Source: CBDCUW01 sp965222745 (GTDB taxonomy: Bacteria; Planctomycetota; Planctomycetia; Pirellulales; Pirellulaceae). From it: a DNA stretch of 64,000 nt. The position numbers and the translations under genes were made by a program. Under the pieces are notes generated by a model. The model saw only the letters and a program-made list of their open reading frames with translations, searched no databases and had not been told where the DNA came from. The DNA is taken from assembly GCA_965222745.1 (NCBI GenBank), contig CBDCUW010000004.1:2794918-2858917 (forward strand). The letters run 5' to 3'. Numbering within the stretch: position 1 is the first letter of the stretch; every line of letters begins with the position of its first letter. Of this stretch, positions 25,381 to 34,201 are shown piece by piece.

Positions 25381-26715
25381 GGAACGAGCAATCAATTAGT
25401 GGCGCATGATGGTTTGAGCATGTAGTTCCAACGCGGAACGATTCGATCATAACTGATCCGCAGAGACGACTTCATCCAATCAGTCGCCTCACGTCCTGTT
25501 TGATAGACCTTCTTCATCACGTGGACCGTTGTTCGCAAACCGCCTTGCGTTGTTGCTCTTCGCATCAGTTCGACTACGCGGGCAAGCGAATCAAAGAGCA
25601 TCCCCTCGCAGACGCGGCTGACGTGAGGGAAGAATCGACGCTCAATTGGGTTGTACTTGCTGCAGTAACTGGGAAAGTGCGCGATGCGAATCGGAAGACC
25701 GATGCGATCGGCCAATCGTTGAAGATCCCACTTGAAAAGATACTTCCCAGCTGGATTGCTGCCGCCACAGTCGCAGGTCAACAGGATCGATGTTGCGTGC
25801 GGGTATCGCTTCTTTCCCAAACGCTGCCAGAAGTTGCCAAAACTCTCGCAAGCGAACTCGCTTGTGTCGCGGGACAAACCCAGATTGAGGTGACCCAGAT
25901 TCAAACGCTGGTCGTAGATCCCGTGAGGAATCAAAACGCCATCGGCCCAACTGGGGAAATCGTGATCAAACGCTTGAAAGGATGCGCTGCTGTAGGCACG
26001 CCCTTTGCGGTACAGCATTCCCAGGTGCTCCTTGGCCTTGGTGTCGATCGAAAACCAAGGATTCCCTTCCGCTTCGTACCGATGAATCAAGTCAGTGATG
26101 TGATCAAATTGTTCTTCACGATCGACGCTCTCCCCTCCAGCTACCGACTTGGCAATCTTTCGCAAGCGAACCCCTGCCTCGGCGAGCCAACTGGCGACCG
26201 TCTTTGCACAGACAGGTGTTCCCATTCGGGTCATTGCGTCGGCAAGTGCTGGCGGCTTGAGGTCGGTGAAGATGAGATCTTCTTCATCAGGGCTGCCGCC
26301 AACTCGGACAGTTAATTGGCTGATCAAGTTTTGTTCGGCTTGAGACTCCGATTCGATCTTTTTTTTCGACCGGCCCCCGGCCGGCGAATCCTGCCAGCGG
26401 CCGGGTCCTTGTCAAGCGAATCAAGTTCAGCTCGTCCTCGCTCAACTGTGTGTGCCGAGCAGCCAACAACACGACAAATCCAGGCAACTCCACCACGACC
26501 ATGACGTTCTGCTTCGATTGCCACAAAACGCCTGCGGTCCTTCTCACTGAGCGAGTCGGCAAAATCCCGAACGCGAATTTCGATTTCGTCAGTCAGGGCT
26601 TCTCGATTGGTTTTGCTGGCCATCCGTGGCGTCCTTGGTGTGTAGACGGGTGTTCTGGTCCAAACAGTTTACCGGAACCGTCAAAACAAGGCGCCACTAA
26701 AAGATCAGTCGTTCC
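25381..26715 (-). mobile_element. ISAzo13-type insertion sequence, copy 2, complete and nested in IS701
   Basis: The left end begins GGAACGAGCAATCAATTAGTGG and the right end inverted reads GGAACGACTGATCTTTTAGTGG, an imperfect repeat of about 25 bp. TTA flanks both sides (25378-25380, 26716-26718). The element is 1,335 bp, almost identical to the partial copy at 1-928. It lies inside the last codons of the IS701 transposase gene. Confidence 0.92.
25392..26623 (-). CDS. ISAzo13-type transposase, made by -1 frameshift
   Basis: Frame A (26623-26324, 99 aa) carries the DNA-binding N-terminus (GGVAWICRVVGCSAHTVERGRAEL). Frame B (open from the slippery run to 25392) carries the catalytic core: FSIDTKAKEHLG, ILLTCDCGGSNPAG, HFPSYCSKYNPIERRFF. 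The frames overlap at A8 on the coding strand (26359-26366) followed by G, and a -1 slip there gives the continuous protein ...AGRKKKIESES...NLISQL of about 409 aa. That matches the single-frame relative at 9816-11042 in length and order. Frame B also has an ATG at 26327, so a truncated catalytic product could be made separately. Confidence 0.88.
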
Positions 26716-28144
26716 TTAACAGCTTGCAGGAATTGTCGCTGGGTGTCTGTGTCAGCGACACCTTCGATAATTTTTCATCCCAGCTTTTGCGGCGTAGTGT
26801 CGTTAGCATGTCGGCAAAACTCGGTTCCGACTTCCACCAGTACCATGGTCGCTCGGGGATCTTGAAGTCAGCATGGCCTTCGGTGGCGTACCACACAATC
26901 GTCAGACTGTAAAGAAACATCGCCATCGGCGCAGTCCGCTTGACCGCTTTGGGCGTGCGGTTAGCAGCATCCTCAAGGCCGAGGTGCTGCTTGCAGTCAA
27001 AGTGCGTCACCTCGATCGACCAGCGTAGTGAGAACAGCGAAAGTATTTCACGCGAAGACAAATTCACGTTCGTGCTGTAGAAGATCCGGGTCGGTCGGTT
27101 ACCGACCGTGTCTTGCGAGAGCACCAACCGCAACAGCCGATCCTTTCCCGCTTTGTAGTAAAGTCCGGTGCGGGTCTTCACGCGAAGCGATCCGTGCAAG
27201 CCATATTGGTCGTAGTGAAGCACTTTCCACGGCGAACGATCCTTCTCCCAGGCGTCGAGACTCTTGAGCCGATCGCCTTTCTTGCGTTTTCGACCGCGAC
27301 GAGCTTGTCCCTGCGGTGGTGCCGGTGCGTAGAGTGCGGCCCGAGCATGAACCGGACCGATCAGATCAAAGTTTTCCGGCAATGTGGCCAACACACTTTT
27401 TCCGCTGTAGAGACTGTCAACGACCAACATGAATTGACGATCAGGAAACCAAGCGGCAACCAAAGCAAGCATCTCGGCCATCAATTCAGGCCGGGTTTTG
27501 TGGGGTGTTTTGTCGGCACCGCGGTTGGCTTTGGCATTCGCTTTGGCTTTCTTCTTCCTCGCGGCGTCTCGCTTGGCTTTGTTGGAAGCTGCTGCGGCTT
27601 GACCGCTGCTTGGTTTCTTTTTGGATCGATTCTTGCCTTTGGCCAGTCCCTGGCGATTCCGATACAAACGCATGCAGATCGGCAATGCGAAGACCTTCGT
27701 CGGCGCCCACCATGGCTTGGAGATGACGACGCACAGGTCGACCCAATCATGCCCCCAATGGCAGATCTTTTTGGATTTTGACGAACTGAGCGGGTCGTGA
27801 TGCATTCCGGTGCCAAAGATCCCCAGACCACGCTTGCGACAGAGCGTGTCGTCACCGGCCAGTACGATCGTTGCGTCTTTGCCGACCAGGGTTCGAACGA
27901 TCAACTGAGCGAGAAGTTTCCAGAGGTGATCGATATCCCAAACGGCTTGGCTAAAGAATCGGTGGTAATCGGAGAAGTGCCCGTTGCCAACCGAATCGCT
28001 GGAGATGATCAGATCGGTAACGTAGCGATGCCTGGAGGAAATAATCCAGCCGGTCATCAGCAATCGAAAGGTCTGAAAGCTCGGCTCTGTGAAAACGGGA
28101 GCAAATGTGCGTAGCAAATTCTCGAAGGAAGCGGTAAGCTCCAT
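26705..28144 (-). CDS. IS701-family transposase, C-terminus replaced by a nested insertion
   Basis: The 479-aa DDE transposase has LAGDDTLCRKRG (first Asp), MLVVDSLYSGKSVL (second Asp), FSLRWSIEVTHFDCKQHLGLEDA (Glu region), and a Lys/Ala-rich insertion at about 170-225. The last residues now come from the nested element (stop at 26705). Joining across the nested element and removing one TTA restores ...KLLTYLATLAG and a stop, so only the last eight residues were exchanged for three foreign ones. Activity may be retained. Confidence 0.88.
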   Translation of the reverse strand: MELTASFENLLRTFAPVFTEPSFQTFRLLMTGWIISSRHRYVTDLIISSDSVGNGHFSDYHRFFSQAVWDIDHLWKLLAQLIVRTLVGKDATIVLAGDDTLCRKRGLGIFGTGMHHDPLSSSKSKKICHWGHDWVDLCVVISKPWWAPTKVFALPICMRLYRNRQGLAKGKNRSKKKPSSGQAAAASNKAKRDAARKKKAKANAKANRGADKTPHKTRPELMAEMLALVAAWFPDRQFMLVVDSLYSGKSVLATLPENFDLIGPVHARAALYAPAPPQGQARRGRKRKKGDRLKSLDAWEKDRSPWKVLHYDQYGLHGSLRVKTRTGLYYKAGKDRLLRLVLSQDTVGNRPTRIFYSTNVNLSSREILSLFSLRWSIEVTHFDCKQHLGLEDAANRTPKAVKRTAPMAMFLYSLTIVWYATEGHADFKIPERPWYWWKSEPSFADMLTTLRRKSWDEKLSKVSLTQTPSDNSCKLLRND

Positions 28145-28799
28145 CTCAGGCGGCCTCCGTGCCGAAGAAATCGTTTGTGGTAATTCGACTTCTTCATGTA
28201 CGTGGACCGCCTTTTTCGTGGCCAGATCAATGCTCAGAAAAGTGCAAAACTGGAACTAAGCTCGTCCGAGATTCTTGTTCATGTTCGTTTTGTACTGCTC
28301 AACGCCCGGTTGACCGTAGGGGTTGATTCCCAGCAATCGCCCTTCAATCACAGTGGCGATCATTAGCATTTGAAATAATTGCCCCAGTACGTGAGTGTCG
28401 ATGTATGGCAGAACGATGTCGGTGGTCGGTCGGCCATCGGCGTGCAGCGCGTCGTTCGTACCCCGGACCGCGGCGTTCATGATGTCTGGCAAGGTTTTGT
28501 CAGCAATGTCATTTAGGCTGTCCTGGTTCCGATCGCTCGCTCCAACCTCAAGGGGATCGCTCCGATAGTTCTCAACTACGATGTTGTTGAACAGTTTGTC
28601 GTTGGCACCTTGCTGGTGCTGCTGATGACGGACGTGAAGGTCGCGAGTGTTGAGAGTGGTGAGCGGGGTGACGCCGAGACCATCCTTACCGTTTGATTCG
28701 GCAAGCAAATGGTCATACCAAAATCCAATTGCTTCAAGCGCTTTGCTCCAAATACTCATCACACGTATACTCTTGCCACGATTCTGGGCTAGCAGATGA

Positions 28800-30366
28800 G
28801 TACGCGTTCACGGGGCTGGATGGACCGGTAGCGTGGGGTTGATTGATTCGTTTAGTATCAGGTTCGCTTTCCGCATTGCTGCTACGAGGTATCGGTGATC
28901 GATGGAAGCAGACTCGGCGAGGATTGGCAAGCCAGGAATGATTCGATCGCCTCGCCGAGGTACTCCAAGATGTTGCGGCCTTGTTGTTGGCAGGTCACCG
29001 CGATGGTGCAAATTCTCTCGAACCAGGCTTGGCCGGTCTTGCCACGTGTCCCTTGCGTCATCCGACGATGAATCGCAACAAAGCGAATTGCCTGCTCAGC
29101 AAGGTTATTGGTGGGACCGATCTGTGCGTCGCTAATGAAACGGAAGTAGTCTTCAAAGTGCTGGTAGAAACGCTCGGCCATGTTCGCCGCATGCTGCGTA
29201 TCGGGCTGCTCGACCGTAGCATCCCAGACAATCTCATCACGAATCCTCTCCAATGACCGACGGAAAGTCGTCTCGCTGGCGAATTCGTCGCGACGGGCAA
29301 TCGTCTTGAACAGTTTACGGAAATGCTCTCGAAGCATCTGGCCGTAGGCTTGATTGGCCGGCTCGGGATGACTGCATAGGAACTTGATGTCCCGGATCAG
29401 ATGAGCGATACAGAACTGAAGCTTAACGTTCTCGTCGAGTTTGACGAACTTGCGGTAGGCTGAGAAATAATCACAACCAATGACGCCCTCGAATTCTGCT
29501 CCCAGCGTCTCTACCAAGACTTGACTACCACGGCTGGGCGAAATCTTGAAGACCGTAAAGAGGTAAGCACGAAAGCACCATGTCCACAACTTGTCGCCGT
29601 TCTCCTTGTGACCAGTCTCATCAACATTAAGATGGCTTTGATCCGACAGTGCCCCGAGTAACTCTTCATAGGGTTCGGCAAGACTTTGACTCACCTTGCC
29701 GACCAGCTTCTGAATCATGCCCCGACTGAGGTCGACGCCGATAACTTCACGGCAATACTTCTTGATTTTTCCGATTGACATGTGGCAAACGCCTTTGAGC
29801 CAACCGATCAGCGCCGTCATTCGTGGTCCAACCAACCCGGCACGGCGAATATCATTCGGCAGCGGGCAGTGATGCAGCTTGTCGCAATCAGTACATCGCT
29901 GGCCAACTTGATGGTGTTCGCTGATGACGACCGGCTGTTCGGTCAGTTCGACTTGCTGATGTTTGCGAATGTTATCCACGTCGTCTTGCAATTGACCGCC
30001 GCAGCAAGGGCAGGCGGTGTAACGATGACTCAGGATGTAGTCGATTTGTTGATCAAGAAACGGCTTTCGCTGATGCCGCTGGTGCCCAGGCTGACCGCCA
30101 ATTTTGCGTTTTAGAGGTCTTCCCGGCTTCTTGCGTTTCTTGGGCGGATTGGTAATGTCGCTTGACGGCGGCTTGGAGGAAGTCGCCGAATTCTTGGTGG
30201 ATTTGGCGAGTTTATCTTCAATCTTGGCAAGTTGAGCCTTCAACTGGGCAACTTCCGCCGCCAGTTTTTCACATCCTTCGCACTTCTTGGCTGATGACCG
30301 TCCCATAGTCAACGCAGGTAACATCTAAACCGACGTCAGATCAACCGAGATTCCGTGAACGCGTAC
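28800..30366 (-). mobile_element. IS66-family insertion sequence with 8-bp target duplication
   Basis: The ends GTACGCGTTCACGG (28800 onward) and the inverted copy ending at 30366 form the terminal repeats. GCAGATGA occurs on both sides (28792-28799, 30367-30374), the 8-bp duplication typical of IS66. The element is 1,567 bp and carries only the large transposase gene, as in the ISBst12-like subgroup without tnpA/tnpB. Confidence 0.95.
28882..30306 (-). CDS. tnpC: IS66-family transposase (TnpC)
   Basis: This protein of about 474 aa has an N-terminal coiled-coil/leucine-rich segment (KLAAEVAQLKAQLAKIEDKL), a KPPSSD motif with basic stretch, a zinc-finger-like HRYTACPCCGGQL...CTDC region, and the DDE domain (LNVDETGHKENG, VIGCDYFSAYRKF, NNLAEQAIRF). 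ATG 30306 (MGRSSAKKCEGCEKLA) is preferred; 30324 is also possible. The gene is intact. Confidence 0.93.
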   Translation of the reverse strand: MGRSSAKKCEGCEKLAAEVAQLKAQLAKIEDKLAKSTKNSATSSKPPSSDITNPPKKRKKPGRPLKRKIGGQPGHQRHQRKPFLDQQIDYILSHRYTACPCCGGQLQDDVDNIRKHQQVELTEQPVVISEHHQVGQRCTDCDKLHHCPLPNDIRRAGLVGPRMTALIGWLKGVCHMSIGKIKKYCREVIGVDLSRGMIQKLVGKVSQSLAEPYEELLGALSDQSHLNVDETGHKENGDKLWTWCFRAYLFTVFKISPSRGSQVLVETLGAEFEGVIGCDYFSAYRKFVKLDENVKLQFCIAHLIRDIKFLCSHPEPANQAYGQMLREHFRKLFKTIARRDEFASETTFRRSLERIRDEIVWDATVEQPDTQHAANMAERFYQHFEDYFRFISDAQIGPTNNLAEQAIRFVAIHRRMTQGTRGKTGQAWFERICTIAVTCQQQGRNILEYLGEAIESFLACQSSPSLLPSITDTS

Positions 30367-30582
30367 GCAGATGATTCACCGCGACGAATTGGAGCACTAA
30401 GTTGTCGTTATATTCGGCGTGTTTGAAGTGCTCGTTCGTTGTAACGGCACCTTCCAACAGCTTCATGCAATCAAGCCCCAACAACGCAGCCGGCAGCAGG
30501 CCGACGGGAGATAGCACGCTGTATCGTCCCCCGACTCCCTCGGGAACACGGAAAATCTGATCACAACCAATTCAGCATCAAC

Positions 30583-30885
30583 GTGAACCAGTTTGAAGAG
30601 AAACGTGTAATTGGGGACATCGTGTACACACCAATCCGGGGTGATGGTGAAAAGGTAGAAATAACCGGGCCAGGAAATGAAGAACTCATTCTATATAGCG
30701 CAATCGGGCTGCGAGTCCTGGAAGCAATGACCAAGAACAAGTCAAAAGAAGTAATTATGGTCGCTCGTAACGGGCGAGGTTACAAAATACCGGCTTTGCA
30801 TGCGGCGGTCAGTGGTAATCGCCACCTCTATGCATCGAAACTGATCGTTGACGAGGAGACGGCAACTCAACTCGCCGCTTTCTAA
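30583..30885 (+). CDS. Small hypothetical protein next to the pgi breakpoint
   Basis: This is a 100-aa ORF starting with GTG at 30583, with no clear ribosome binding site. The sequence looks protein-like (LILYSAIGLRVLEAMTKNKSKEVIMVARNGRGYKIPALHAAVSGNRHLY), but I recognise no family. The frame stays open upstream into the pgi remnant, so it may be the C-terminal remainder of a longer gene joined to pgi by a deletion or rearrangement near 30575. Confidence 0.4.
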   Translation: MNQFEEKRVIGDIVYTPIRGDGEKVEITGPGNEELILYSAIGLRVLEAMTKNKSKEVIMVARNGRGYKIPALHAAVSGNRHLYASKLIVDEETATQLAAF

Positions 30886-31108
30886 ATCGCTGTCCCCCTG
30901 AGGTCGGTTCCCGTTCATGCCCCTAAGCACTAAGCAGGAAGTGGACGTATTTGTACTCGACCTCCGATCCAGTTCTTGATCGCGACGTCGCGTCGCCTTG
31001 TGTCACCGAGCGCCCAAAACCAGCCACCAATGAGCGCTTGAAAACCAGCCACTTTTGAGTCGTCCGTGTACGTTTCCCTGCTCACTCCGGAGCAAGGAAA
31101 CGAACTGC

Positions 31109-32671
31109 ATGGCGAATCAACTACAGGTGGCTAAGGTGTTGTCAATTAAGACTTTGCACGAACAGGGGTGGTCCCAACGACGGATCGCCAGGGAACTTGG
31201 CATCAACCGAGAGTCGGTGGCCAAGTACCTGCAAGAGCAGGCAAAACCGGCCAAAGCGCCCATCGGCTCGGATGATTCAAAACCAGCCAAAGCGCCCATC
31301 GGGTCTGAGCATCCTGGCGACGATTCAAAACCAGCCAAAGCGCCCATCGGGTCGCGAAGCCAATGTGCTCAGTTCCATGAGCTGATTCTGGCCAAGCTCG
31401 AACAGGGTCTTTCGGCGCAGAGGATCTTTCAAGATCTGGTTGGCGATCACGGATTCACCGCCCAGTATCACAGCGTTCGCCGATACGTCGCCAAACTCAA
31501 GCGGGCTCAGCCGCTCCCGTTTCGGCGTATCGAAGTGGCACCAGGCGAAGAGGCGCAAATCGACTTTGGCACTGGTGCAAGGATCGTTGACAGCGAGGGG
31601 CGACGTCGCAAGACGCACGTGATTCGCGTTGTCCTGAGTTACTCACGCAAGGCTTACAGCGAGGTCGTTTATCGGCAAACCACCGACAACTTCATTCAGT
31701 GTCTTGAGAATGCCTTCATGCACTTCGGCGGCGTTCCCAAGACGCTGGTTCCGGACAACCTGAAAGCAGCCGTTCTCAAAGCCGACTGGTACGATCCCGA
31801 ACTCAATCCCAAGCTGCAGTCGTTCTGCGAGCATTACGGCACGGTTCTGTTGCCGACCAGGCCACGCATGCCGCGGCATAAAGGCAAAGTGGAACGGGGC
31901 GTCGACTATGTCCAAGAGAACGCGCTCAAGGGCCGCTCCTTCGAGAGCTTAGAAAAGCAGAACGATCATCTGCAACACTGGGAACGGACGGTCGCCGACA
32001 CTCGACTTCACGGCACGACCAAGCGTCAAGTGCTAAAGATGTTTCAGGAGGAAGAACGCAGTGCGTTAGGGGAACTGCCGGCCGAACGTTTCCCAAGTTT
32101 CAAAGAAGGCCAACGGATCGTCAGTCGCGATGGACATGTCGCCGTCGACAAGTCCTACTACAGTGTTCCACCTGAGTACCTGGGTCGCGAAGTGTGGGTT
32201 CGCTGGAACTCGCATCTGGTGCGTATCTACAGCGATTCGATGAAACCGATCTGCACGCACGCCAGAGCAGCCCAGGGAAAGTTCAGTACGCTCAGCCAGC
32301 ACATCGCCTCGGAAAAGATCAGTGTGGTGGAGCGTGGCACCGAGTGGTTGCTTCAAAAAGTCGGCATCATTGGGCCCCAAACGCGTGCCTGGTCGCGCGC
32401 CCTGGTGGCCGCTCGCGGTGTGCAATCAGTGCGTGTTCTGCAAGGGCTGCTGAATCTCTCGGGCAAACATTCCAGTGAGTCGATTGAACAAGCTTGCCGG
32501 ACGGCGCACTCCTACGGCGAATACCGATTGGCAACGATTCGCAAACTGATCAAGCATGCCGGCCCCGACCAAGAACAGTTCGAGTTTCTTGAAGACCATC
32601 CAATCATCCGTAACCTATCGGACTACGGAGATGTTGTCCGCGTTCACTTTGGCAAGGAGGCCAAGCTATGA
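31109..32671 (+). CDS. istA: IS21 transposase IstA, with inserted SKPAKAPIGS repeats
   Basis: The 520-aa protein has an N-terminal helix-turn-helix (QGWSQRRIARELGINRESVAKYL), a DDE core (EEAQIDFGTGARI, LVPDNLKAAVLKA, PRHKGKVERGVDYVQ), and a C-terminal beta domain (GHVAVDKSYYSVPPEYLGREVWVRW). Directly after the helix-turn-helix, residues about 45-82 hold three copies of a (D)SKPAKAPIGS peptide encoded by near-identical DNA repeats. These are not a normal part of IstA. ATG 31109 follows an AAGGA; the longer frame from 31055 lies nearer the terminal repeats. The stop overlaps the istB start (ATGA). Confidence 0.93.
   Translation: MANQLQVAKVLSIKTLHEQGWSQRRIARELGINRESVAKYLQEQAKPAKAPIGSDDSKPAKAPIGSEHPGDDSKPAKAPIGSRSQCAQFHELILAKLEQGLSAQRIFQDLVGDHGFTAQYHSVRRYVAKLKRAQPLPFRRIEVAPGEEAQIDFGTGARIVDSEGRRRKTHVIRVVLSYSRKAYSEVVYRQTTDNFIQCLENAFMHFGGVPKTLVPDNLKAAVLKADWYDPELNPKLQSFCEHYGTVLLPTRPRMPRHKGKVERGVDYVQENALKGRSFESLEKQNDHLQHWERTVADTRLHGTTKRQVLKMFQEEERSALGELPAERFPSFKEGQRIVSRDGHVAVDKSYYSVPPEYLGREVWVRWNSHLVRIYSDSMKPICTHARAAQGKFSTLSQHIASEKISVVERGTEWLLQKVGIIGPQTRAWSRALVAARGVQSVRVLQGLLNLSGKHSSESIEQACRTAHSYGEYRLATIRKLIKHAGPDQEQFEFLEDHPIIRNLSDYGDVVRVHFGKEAKL
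31241..31354 (+). repeat. Three in-frame copies of a ~30-bp repeat inside istA
   Basis: Copies at about 31241-31270, 31274-31305 and 31322-31354 share CAAAACCAGCCAAAGCGCCC followed by ATCGG. The first copy differs slightly (CCGG for CCAG). Each is a multiple of three apart and encodes SKPAKAPIGS. The AAAACCAGCCA core is also found in the IS21 terminal binding repeats. Confidence 0.9.
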
Positions 32672-33516
32672 ATGAATCGTTACTATCAACTCTCAAGAAG
32701 CTGCGTCTTTCGGGATTGGCTCAGACGCTGGAGGTTCGCTTGCATGAAGCGCAGAGCAATCATCTCACTCATTCAGAGTTTCTGGAACTGGTGTTGCAAG
32801 ACGAGATGCTTGTGCGCGGGGAACGTCAGTTGGCTCGGCGCATCAAGGCAGCCGGGTTTCGGGACTTGAAAACATTGGAGGATTTTGACTGGTCTTTCAA
32901 CCCATCGATTAAGCAGAAGGATGTGTTTGAACTGGCAAGAGGACACTTCATTCGCGAAGCCCGCGACGTGTTGCTGTGCGGCGCGCCCGGAACTGGAAAA
33001 AGTCATATCGTCCAAGCGCTGGGCTATCAGTTGATCAAGCTTGGCAACTTGGTTCTGTACCGAAGCATCTTCGACGTCGTGCGAGACTTCTTACACGATG
33101 AAGCGATGGAGGGACATGAGCGAGTGATGAACCGATACTTGAAGCCGGACCTGTTGATCATCGATGACTTCGGGATGAAGCAGTTGCCCAAACGCAGTGG
33201 CGAATTTCTGTTCGAGATCGTGATGCGTCGCTACGAAACGCGCAGCACGATGATGACGTCGAATAGACCGCTAGAAGATTGGGGCAAATTGCTGGGGGAC
33301 GTTCCGACCGCAACCGCCATCCTGGATCGGTTCCTGCATCACTCGCAAATCTTCACGATCACGGGCAAGAGCTACCGACTGCGAGATCGCGGGAGCGATT
33401 CAAAACCAGCCAAAGCGCCCACCGGGTCGAGGAAAAATGGAAAAGGTTCAAAACCAGCCAAAGCGCCCATCGGCTCGAAAGCCGAAGAACAAGATCAGAA
33501 GTCTTCAAACAAGTAA
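32668..33516 (+). CDS. istB: IS21 helper ATPase IstB, with two SKPAKAP(I/T)GS repeats at the C-terminus
   Basis: The 282-aa AAA+ protein is required for IS21 target capture. Walker A LLCGAPGTGKSH (about 107-118), Walker B LLIIDDFGMKQL (about 165-176), sensor region MMTSNRPLEDW. The last 40 or so residues carry two SKPAKAPxGS copies (33397-33429 and 33446-33478), the same DNA repeat as in istA, beyond the normal end of the family. The start overlaps the istA stop by four bases, so translation is coupled. Confidence 0.93.
   Translation: MNESLLSTLKKLRLSGLAQTLEVRLHEAQSNHLTHSEFLELVLQDEMLVRGERQLARRIKAAGFRDLKTLEDFDWSFNPSIKQKDVFELARGHFIREARDVLLCGAPGTGKSHIVQALGYQLIKLGNLVLYRSIFDVVRDFLHDEAMEGHERVMNRYLKPDLLIIDDFGMKQLPKRSGEFLFEIVMRRYETRSTMMTSNRPLEDWGKLLGDVPTATAILDRFLHHSQIFTITGKSYRLRDRGSDSKPAKAPTGSRKNGKGSKPAKAPIGSKAEEQDQKSSNK
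33397..33478 (+). repeat. Two in-frame copies of the ~30-bp repeat inside istB
   Basis: Copies at 33397-33429 and 33446-33478 match those in istA (one reads ACCGGG instead of ATCGGG). They are in the same coding phase relative to their gene, giving SKPAKAPTGS and SKPAKAPIGS. Confidence 0.9.
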
Positions 33517-33797
33517 TCCAGACTCAAAATGGCCGGTTTTGAAGCGCCCATAAGTGGCTGGTTTTAAAGCGCCTGATGACAGCCTTGCGAATCCAATAAA
33601 AGATGTCGCCCCGGATATGCCCCAGCCCGCAGCCGACTTTTGATCGACTGCACGCGTTGAGTCTGAATACAAGCGACTATAGAATTCCCGCGGCGCTACG
33701 TGATAGACCTAGAGTCATTCGTTTCCGTCACTCTGTCCCAAGGAGAGTGAATGTTCGGAGTATCGTTGGCGGACACTGAAGGGTGATTTTCGTTTCC

Positions 33798-34181
33798 TCA
33801 TCCGCCCGATTGGTCCGTGCTTTTTGGCAGAATGTCTATTCCGATCGCCGAGTAGGTTGTTCGAAGAAGTGTCTCAGCACACTTGGCGAGAAGTGAGGCG
33901 TCGACTTTGTCAAATGCCTCTCGCCCTGGTTCGTCCTCCGGCCTCTTGCAGTAGACTGTCACCACCGGCGACGCTCCGTCTCGGCCGATGTGGATTTCAC
34001 CCATCGGAGTTGACGCTTTCTTGAGTTCATCGTCGGCGAGATTGGCGAATATGTCCGTTTCGGTAATCGAGCGAAGTTCAAACATAGCGCTGAAGATGAA
34101 CGAATCAAGATGCTCGGCCTTCCCGCTGATGAGTAGTTCCAGTATCTCGTTGGATGCCAGTGCCTGCTCTTTGCTTGTCAT
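33798..34181 (-). CDS. Hypothetical protein at the end of the toxin-immunity array
   Basis: This 127-aa acidic, mostly helical protein (N-terminal ALASNEILELLISGKAEHLDSFIFSAMFELRSI) has no motif I recognise. It is the last minus-strand gene after several candidate immunity genes, so an immunity or displaced-cassette role is possible by position only. A weak GAAAG precedes the ATG. Confidence 0.5.
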   Translation of the reverse strand: MTSKEQALASNEILELLISGKAEHLDSFIFSAMFELRSITETDIFANLADDELKKASTPMGEIHIGRDGASPVVTVYCKRPEDEPGREAFDKVDASLLAKCAETLLRTTYSAIGIDILPKSTDQSGG

Positions 34182-34201
34182 CTTTCAACCATGCCACAGA
34201 T

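Larger units (their letters stand above)
25327..28255 (-). mobile_element. IS701-family insertion sequence, interrupted by an ISAzo13-type element
   Basis: The left end GTTCCAGTTTTGCACTTTT (25327 onward) is matched in inverted orientation at the right end (28237-28255), a 19-bp perfect inverted repeat. CTAA flanks both sides (25323-25326 and 28256-28259), consistent with the YTAR-type 4-bp target preference of IS701. Removing the nested element (25381-26715 plus one TTA) leaves about 1.59 kb, a normal IS701 length. The insertion point is exactly at the stop codon of the pgi remnant. Confidence 0.9.
28256..30574 (-). pseudogene. pgi: Glucose-6-phosphate isomerase remnant, split by IS66 and missing its N-terminal half
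   Basis: Two pieces, 30574-30367 and 28799-28256, join in frame when IS66 and one copy of its 8-bp target duplication are removed: ...NLVLQFVAVNHLLAQNRGKSIRVMSIWSKALEAIG... The first piece has FRVPEGVGGRYSVLSPVGLLPAALLG; the second has TTLNTRDLHVRHQQHQQG and HVLGQLFQMLMIATVIEGRLLGINPYGQPGVEQYK, all typical of phosphoglucose isomerase. The natural end ...NKNLGRA-stop is kept: the stop codon coincides with the IS701 target site. Upstream of about 30574 the homology stops (in-frame TGA) and the N-terminal half is missing. It cannot make a functional enzyme. Confidence 0.93.
31001..33581 (+). mobile_element. IS21-family insertion sequence with 6-bp target duplication
   Basis: The left end TGTCACCGAGCGCCCAAAACC and the inverted right end TGTCATCAGGCGCTTTAAAACC both begin TGTCA. 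Each end contains two AAAACC(A/G)GCCA repeats (left about 31015-31025 and 31041-31051; right about 33529-33539 and 33555-33565, inverted), as expected for IS21 multiple binding sites. GCCTTG flanks both sides (30995-31000, 33582-33587). The element is 2,581 bp and carries istA and istB. Confidence 0.95.

Noticed and set aside
31241..31354. Possible CRISPR-like repeats inside istA
   Set aside because: The units are adjacent coding repeats without regular spacers and continue the open frame; no cas genes are in the window.
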